Source of the DNA: Strongylocentrotus droebachiensis
Lineage: Eukaryota; Echinodermata; Echinoidea; Camarodonta; Strongylocentrotidae
Direction: 5' to 3'
DNA: 64,000 bases
Assembly: GCA_035222895.1 (NCBI GenBank)
Contig: JAVYIG010001048.1
Location: forward strand, 62,001 to 126,000
The notes under the pieces are model-generated. The model saw only the letters and a program-made list of their open reading frames with translations, searched no databases and was not told the DNA's origin. Numbering within the stretch: the first letter of the stretch is position 1; each line of letters starts with the position of its first letter. The translations under genes were made by a program, and so were the position numbers. Below are positions 58,245-64,000 of this stretch, piece after piece.

Positions 58245-61200
58245 TCTTCTACCTCATACATGATGCATAGGAAATACATTTCATTGATTGCACTTGCTAA
58301 TCACCCTGCAATTTGCTCCACATTTTAATTGGCTCACTCATCACCAATACACCGATTACCCCTCGATGGATAAAACTCTCGTCTGAACACGCACAACGTA
58401 TCATGTACGCGACCAAGTTCAGAATTCGCTACCGTATATCCGTGCCTCCTTTAAAGGGAAAATTGAGTTCTTTTAGATGAACAATAATGTGTCAGTTTTC
58501 TCAGTGTTTTTACGTCAGCTTGGAAAAATACATATGAGAAATATCTCGTTAACAAACAACATTGTTTTTAAAATGCTCCTATATCAGAAATGTGAAGAAG
58601 AACAAAATAGACCCCCGACCCAAGACCAAACCTTTGATGTAGTCTCAAATCGGAATACTTATAACTGCGTGCAGTGTATGCGACCTTTAGCGAGATAGGG
58701 ATGATCTCTTTGTATGTTTTGATCATCTCAAAACTTAATTCTACATCAGTTATTGTGTATGGCCTACTGCATAATTAACCTTTCACAATTGATTCCAGAA
58801 AGTGTTTTCTAAATGATAACTTTGCATGAACAGAAACTCAGTTTTATCTTTAAGCCATTTACCCCATAGCATAACGTCATCGTGCTGTATGGAACGCTGG
58901 GTGTGGCAAGTTTAAGGTCAGTTTAAAGGAAACGAAGCCCTATCGCCATGGCAAGTGACAATGTCCGTTGCTAATAAAAACTGTTTGTAAAATGTGGACC
59001 ACTCGGAGATCATGTAGACTGTGTCTTGACCGCGCCCATTTCGCTAGCACACGGGGGCCCTGTATGTGACCTGAGTTTTAATATAGACCTGTTTACTTAT
59101 GTATGTCAATCTATGCAATATTTTCACCTTTAATTGTGGCCGGAACCAGCCATTTAATTCCCTTGCTATGAATAACAGTATCGCTATAGATGGAATCCAC
59201 TTTGCATGCATTAGTTGTTGCTACGTCGGCCAAGTTCTGGCAAGGGTATTAGCTGTCAAGAGAAACTTTCTCAAAATTGTATGCAAACCACATAGTGAAG
59301 AGGTCGATGAATCCTGGTTGATATATTCCCCCAATCAATCGGTAACTTACTAACTTGTATCTCTTTAATTCTGAATTGCTGATAGGATTACTATAATTTT
59401 GATCCATTTGAAACAATAGCAGTTTTTCATAAGACGATACCCCGATCATGTCAGATCGTGTAGTGTTGCTGGGCTTTATCGACTACTGTCCTATTACTTT
59501 TAAATACCTTGTCTTTATTCGTTACAATGTTTTCATAACAGATAATAATCTGATTGGTTAATGTTGTGTAAAGTCAATCGTATCAGAAATACACAAACCA
59601 CGATAATAAATGATTTCCTTTTTTACTACTTAATAAAATTTGAATTTCTCGTTAAAAAATAAAATGCTAGAAATAGAGATTCTTTCGAAAGAAAGAGTTT
59701 ATGTACGTGGTGGACTATGACAAAGTTTCTACTAAATATAGGAGATACAGTGTATACAGAGGCATCATTTATTCCTGGGTATGGCATCAAAATTCTTTTC
59801 TTTTTTGTTGTGGCCAGCTGCACTGGTCATTGGCACCGTAAGTGACTCTTGAAGTTTAAACGTCCTCTAAATGACAGGTCAACCGCTTTGGAAAGAGAGC
59901 GGTCATTTGATTCATTTATGCGGACAGTCACTTGAGTCACAGTGGATCTATTGATGACCCAGTTCGTGAAGTGTTTAAGGGTAGCGACCCCCCCCCCCCC
60001 CCAACAAAAACAAAAACAAAAAATTAGAAGAAGAAGACAAATTATGAAATAATAAACGGATGATAAATGAATAAATGAATAACATGAATGAACGAGTAAC
60101 TGAGTGAATAAAAACACAAATAAATACATTTTTAAATTAAAAAAACAAACAAATATATATCTTTATATGAATGAATGATTGGTTGCTTAATGAATTAATA
60201 AATTAAATTATTATACCTTTTTCGTTAATAACTGTATTTGTTTATTTACTCATTCCTTCATTTGGTTATCTATGTAATTTTAGTTTACCTTATTTTTCAA
60301 ACAAGCTTACATTATAATGTAAAGTGCGCGGGAACTTTCTTTGAGTTAGTGATATGCGCTATACAAATAACGTTCATTATGATTATTATTATGTATTTAA
60401 AAAATGTCTGGATCCCATATTATCATACACAAGGCAGTTAATACAAAATGAACAAAGGATTGTGGTTATTTGCTTTTCGTATTGTGACCTTAGAGGTTCT
60501 ATAATTAGAAGACAAAGTTATAACAGCTTCGTCTCTCCTTTTACTTTTACTTTATGTTTTAAACTCTTTCTTTACCACCCTTTTTATCATTCGAGACTTC
60601 GCTCGAACCCGAGCACTAATTAGCACTCGTAAACGGAAGGCAAGATAACGAATCCTTGGATCTCATTAAGTCCTGCACCGGATGAATTATGGTTGACCAA
60701 TTAACGTGTTGACGTTGACTTGTCTTTGACGAGCCCATTATATATCTGTGTAATGTTGTGACAGATTCTGGGGACAGCTTGTAGTGGCGTAATATTCGTT
60801 ATGTTCATGCGGACAAGAATTGTTTATATGGTTGTAATGACTAATTGCAAGCATTGTCAGTCAGAGAAATTGGACGTCATTAAACGCCTAGCTAGCTCAT
60901 TATTGCTTTAAAAATATGTCACGATTTCTAATACCATTGTTAATGATTAATAACAAAATGATGTACCTACATTACGTATATATATTATAGACCTATGAAA
61001 TAAGAAGGGGACAAAAGTTGTCTAAGTTCGGGAAAACGGATACCAAATACATCAAATGATAGATTATGAAAATAACACACATACATATTTTGATATATTA
61101 TGTTATCGATCGCAAGAACAAATATATAGACACTTCATTTAAACTTTGAATCCACTTCCATTGAATTCATAAATAAGATAAAATATATTTGTGTCTCGCC

Positions 61201-61360
61201 TTTGTCTATACGTTATTTTTGTCACATGTGGAATGCTTTTTTTTCACCGTTTGATCGCGTTCTGCAGACTATGATAATCAGCTTTATGAAAAATTCATTA
61301 CACACCAAAATAACGTGCCAGGAATGAGCTGTTTATGCATTATGGAAAGGTTCATTGCCC
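58245..61360. other. No gene seen
   Basis: AT-rich. A C run lies at 59988-60001 and a retroposon tail (GTGATATGCGCTATACAAATAACG plus (ATT)n) at 60348-60395. A decayed piece of the 32831 family may lie at 58790-58860. Open frames have no domains. Confidence 0.4.
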
Positions 61361-61370
61361 TTTCCTCATG

Positions 61371-61424
<54 letters not shown>

Positions 61425-61478
61425 TCTCTCTCTTTCTTTCTCTTTCTCTCTCCTCCATCTCTCTCCCATCTCTCCTTC

Positions 61479-61538
<60 letters not shown>

Positions 61539-61901
61539 GTGTCTGCCTTACTCTGTCAATCTCATAGTTACTGTCGATTTATCTATCTGTCTTTGTCTGT
61601 CTGTATCTGTCTACCTCTGTCTCTGCTTGTATGTCTCTCTCTCGCTCTCTATGTCTTTGTCTATGTCTTTCACTGTCGTTTTGTCTAATGTCTATCTGTC
61701 TATCTATCTAACACTGGCAGTTTGTGTATCTCTCTCTCTCTCTCTCTCTCTGACACCCTCCCCCCTCAACGGCAGCCCCTCATCTCTTCCTCTCTCTTTT
61801 TGACACTGCCATTGTGTTAATACATGTATTTGTATATCTCACGCTGTATCTCAGTATCCCTATGTAAATAACAATGTATATGTATGTATTCCACCCTTTC
61901 C

Positions 61902-61955
<54 letters not shown>
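61371..61955 (+). repeat. CT-rich microsatellite tracts
   Basis: (CT)n at 61371-61545, TCTG/TCTA variants to 61715, and a long (CT)n at 61907-61955 with about 24 uninterrupted units. Ser/Leu frames are discounted. Confidence 0.93.
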
Positions 61956-61958
<3 letters not shown>

Positions 61959-62289
61959 TCACCGTAAAGACATAGGGCGGATATGTTTACAATGATATTG
62001 TTTCCGCGTGGAGTACCTGGCTGAATTAATAAAGACGCCGCATTACACCCACCTTGTCCACTCCATTGCATGGGGGCGTTTACAGGGGTCGGGGGGGGGG
62101 GGGGGCTCATTGAAAAACCGTCGACAAAATGCCCCCGAATATAAAATGACAGTAGTTAGTATGTTTTGTTTTTGTTTATAGCTTTGTTTTCGTTGCATTG
62201 TTTTGTTTGGTCTCTTTGACAAATAAAAAAAAGAAGACATATGCCCCTCCCCCTTTAAGCAAAAATAATCACACACCGCCTCAGCTCTA

Positions 62290-62515
62290 TGAAATGAACC
62301 TTTCGACGACTAGCATGATCGAAGCGCGGTCTTTAGGGCCGACTGCCCGCCACCAGATGTCCCCTCCGTGTCCACGACGTCACAGCATGAATGTTCTTCC
62401 CGCCTTTATTAGCGTTTGTATCCAGCGGAATAAAAGATGCATTCCCGCCGGGGGGCTTTGGCTTGAACAACCTGTGCCCTAAAGCGGTTAAGAACTCCGA
62501 GAGGCGAGCCCCGAC
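62290..62515. other. GC-rich unique segment
   Basis: About 225 bp notably richer in G+C and CpG than its surroundings, between a G-rich transposon-like stretch (62085-62105) and GA repeats. Includes CCACGACGTCACAGC, GGAATAAAAGATGC and GAGGCGAGCCCCGACG. No coding frame with known similarity. It could be a promoter, a conserved non-coding element or part of a repeat. Confidence 0.3.
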
Positions 62516-62577
62516 GAAATGAAGGAGTAGAATGGTCTAATTGATTGTGAAAAGGTCAAGAGGATGATATAGAAAGG

Positions 62578-62596
62578 AGAGGGGGAGGGAGGGAGA

Positions 62597-62631
<35 letters not shown>

Positions 62632-63095
62632 AGCTCAGGAATGGGAAAACCGAAGTGGAGAGAGGTAAGATGCAGCTAGAAATGATAGGTAGAGATACAT
62701 AAGAAGAGGGCGACAGAAGGAAACAGAACAGAGACAAAGAAAGAGAGGTAGCGAGGAGAGAGAGAGAGAGAGAGAATGATAAATTGTGAGAGGGGCAGAG
62801 ATTGCAAAAAAGAAACAGAAGTAAATAGAAGGAAAATATGGATGAGATGGAGAAAGTATGCAAAATAAAGCAAGGGGACACAAATCGCATTCTGCCCATA
62901 TTAGGGACATACATGTACGCCCTTTTACCATTGAAGTTTGATAGTAACTTGCTAACCGCTGAAGATAGGGGTTCATAGGGGTTTATCGGCGAAGCGGGGA
63001 CGAGCACTTATTATACCCGACATCAGGGGAGAGGAGAAAAACAACGGCTTCTCTCTCTCTCTCACTCACTCTCACTCTCTTTCTCTCTCCTTTCT
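62578..63095. repeat. GA-rich then CT-rich tracts
   Basis: GA-rich at 62578-62780 and CT-rich at 63048-63090. Frames through them are repeat translation. Confidence 0.85.
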
Positions 63096-63693
63096 TTTTT
63101 ATCTCCTCCATATTATCGTATGACCATGATTCTAATATGTAACCATAGAAGTATAGATTCGTAAGATATTTAGTTTTGGGGGATTTAACTTTGTAACCTC
63201 CATGCAATTCAGCCCGTGGGTTGCCATGTGAATTTGTTTACTCAATACAATTAAAACTCAATTTAATTCAATGTGCAAATAACAGACTTATACATCTCTC
63301 CTTCTCCGTCGACGTTTGTTACAAGCTTTACTTCTGCATTATACAAACTCAATCCATTAGCCTTTCAATGTATTTTGCTATACAGCTCGGCAAACAATAG
63401 CACTCCATACACCCGTAACTGGGGACGCCATTATTTTGCTTTCTCTGTTGATTGAATGTGCAATTCATATTGCAATCAATACTATATTGTTACAGTAATA
63501 GAACATATAGCTCGAGTGAGGATTTTAAATAGAAACATCACTTTGGCGACAGCACACTCCCCTTGCGTGTGTATCCATAATTGAATAGCAACGAAAGTCT
63601 ACTAGACTTCGTAAAACCTTTATACATGTAGTATCCATTTCAAAGCCAACAAAACGCCATCGATTCCACACAATACACATCGGAGACAAGGAC
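63096..63693. other. No gene seen
   Basis: AT-rich unique sequence. No supported feature. Confidence 0.45.
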
Positions 63694-64000
63694 ATTTGAG
63701 GGATTGGGTATCTTTGCCTCAGATTCTAAACAAAATCCTGGATATAGCTCATGCTGCAATGATAATTATAAACCTTTATGTCAGTCAGGAATCCCATGAC
63801 TTTTACAAGCCGATCGCCTGTCGATTATCAAGATATTTATGATTGGAAATCGAAATTTCATTTTTCGTTTTCCTAACGGTTTTTATAACACTACAGTCTA
63901 TTGGGGAAAATGAGTATGGTAAAACCGGTCAATCAAAGATTTTTACTTTTTTGAGGCACTACATGATCATTTTGAAGCGCATTTTTTGTAGGGCTTCAAT
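63694..64000 (-). repeat. Right arm of the 40-kb-spaced inverted repeat, cut by window end
   Basis: Reverse complement of 23815-24120 with scattered substitutions and small indels. Continues past the window end. Confidence 0.85.

Noticed and set aside
1..64000. CRISPR arrays, operons, rRNA genes or phage features
   Set aside because: None seen. Direct repeats here lack regular unique spacers, and the spliced gene, SINEs and LINE show an animal nuclear genome.

Overview
The window looks like AT-rich, gene-poor DNA from an intron-containing marine invertebrate. An echinoderm, most likely a sea urchin, is my best guess. The guess rests on tRNA-headed SINEs, short retroposon tails ending in (ATT)n, long-armed foldback elements resembling the sea-urchin TU transposons, a Jockey/CR1-type LINE, and very many CT/GA microsatellites with C/G homopolymer runs. 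No bacterial or organellar features were seen, and the species assignment is inference.

The one gene I can reconstruct is on the minus strand: a five-exon monocarboxylate-transporter-like protein of the SLC16/MFS family (21374 down to 15197, 438 residues). All four introns have consensus splice sites and the same phase (1). Two of its introns are swollen by foldback transposons: a piggyBac-type element with TTAA ends at 17870-18639, and a CAG...CTG foldback at 15699-16447. The same large intron also holds an inverted, diverged copy of the gene's own exon 2 (16620-16758). On the plus strand a CpG-rich segment at 24.15-24.66 kb ends in a strong ATG and an ideal splice donor. It may be the promoter and first coding exon of a second gene whose other exons lie outside what I can recognise.

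Layout. 1-2.75 kb: foldback element with arms of subrepeats and an integrase-derived exon. 2.75-9.2 kb: minisatellite and four palindromic elements, including a 218-bp near-perfect hairpin with a 9-bp target duplication and an 842-bp mariner-type foldback. 9.9-10.6 kb: GAATTC-bounded satellite. 12.1-12.6 kb: CATATGGG-rich array. 15-23 kb: transporter gene. 23.3-24.7 kb: small inverted-repeat elements, one arm of a 40-kb-spaced inverted repeat, and the candidate promoter. 25-45 kb: SINEs, polypurine/polypyrimidine tracts and small inverted-repeat elements. 45.1-49.0 kb: nested LINE and mariner-type insertions. 49-64 kb: dispersed repeats, a third SINE, an element carrying a zinc-finger gene fragment (57.8-58.2 kb), and the second arm of the large inverted repeat at the window edge.

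Most other open reading frames are read-through of (CT)n/(GA)n or homopolymer tracts and are not genes. The unusual points are the density and diversity of foldback elements, the inverted self-exon in the transporter intron, the captured zinc-finger fragment, and a mariner-type element carrying a full CRE palindrome in each terminal repeat.
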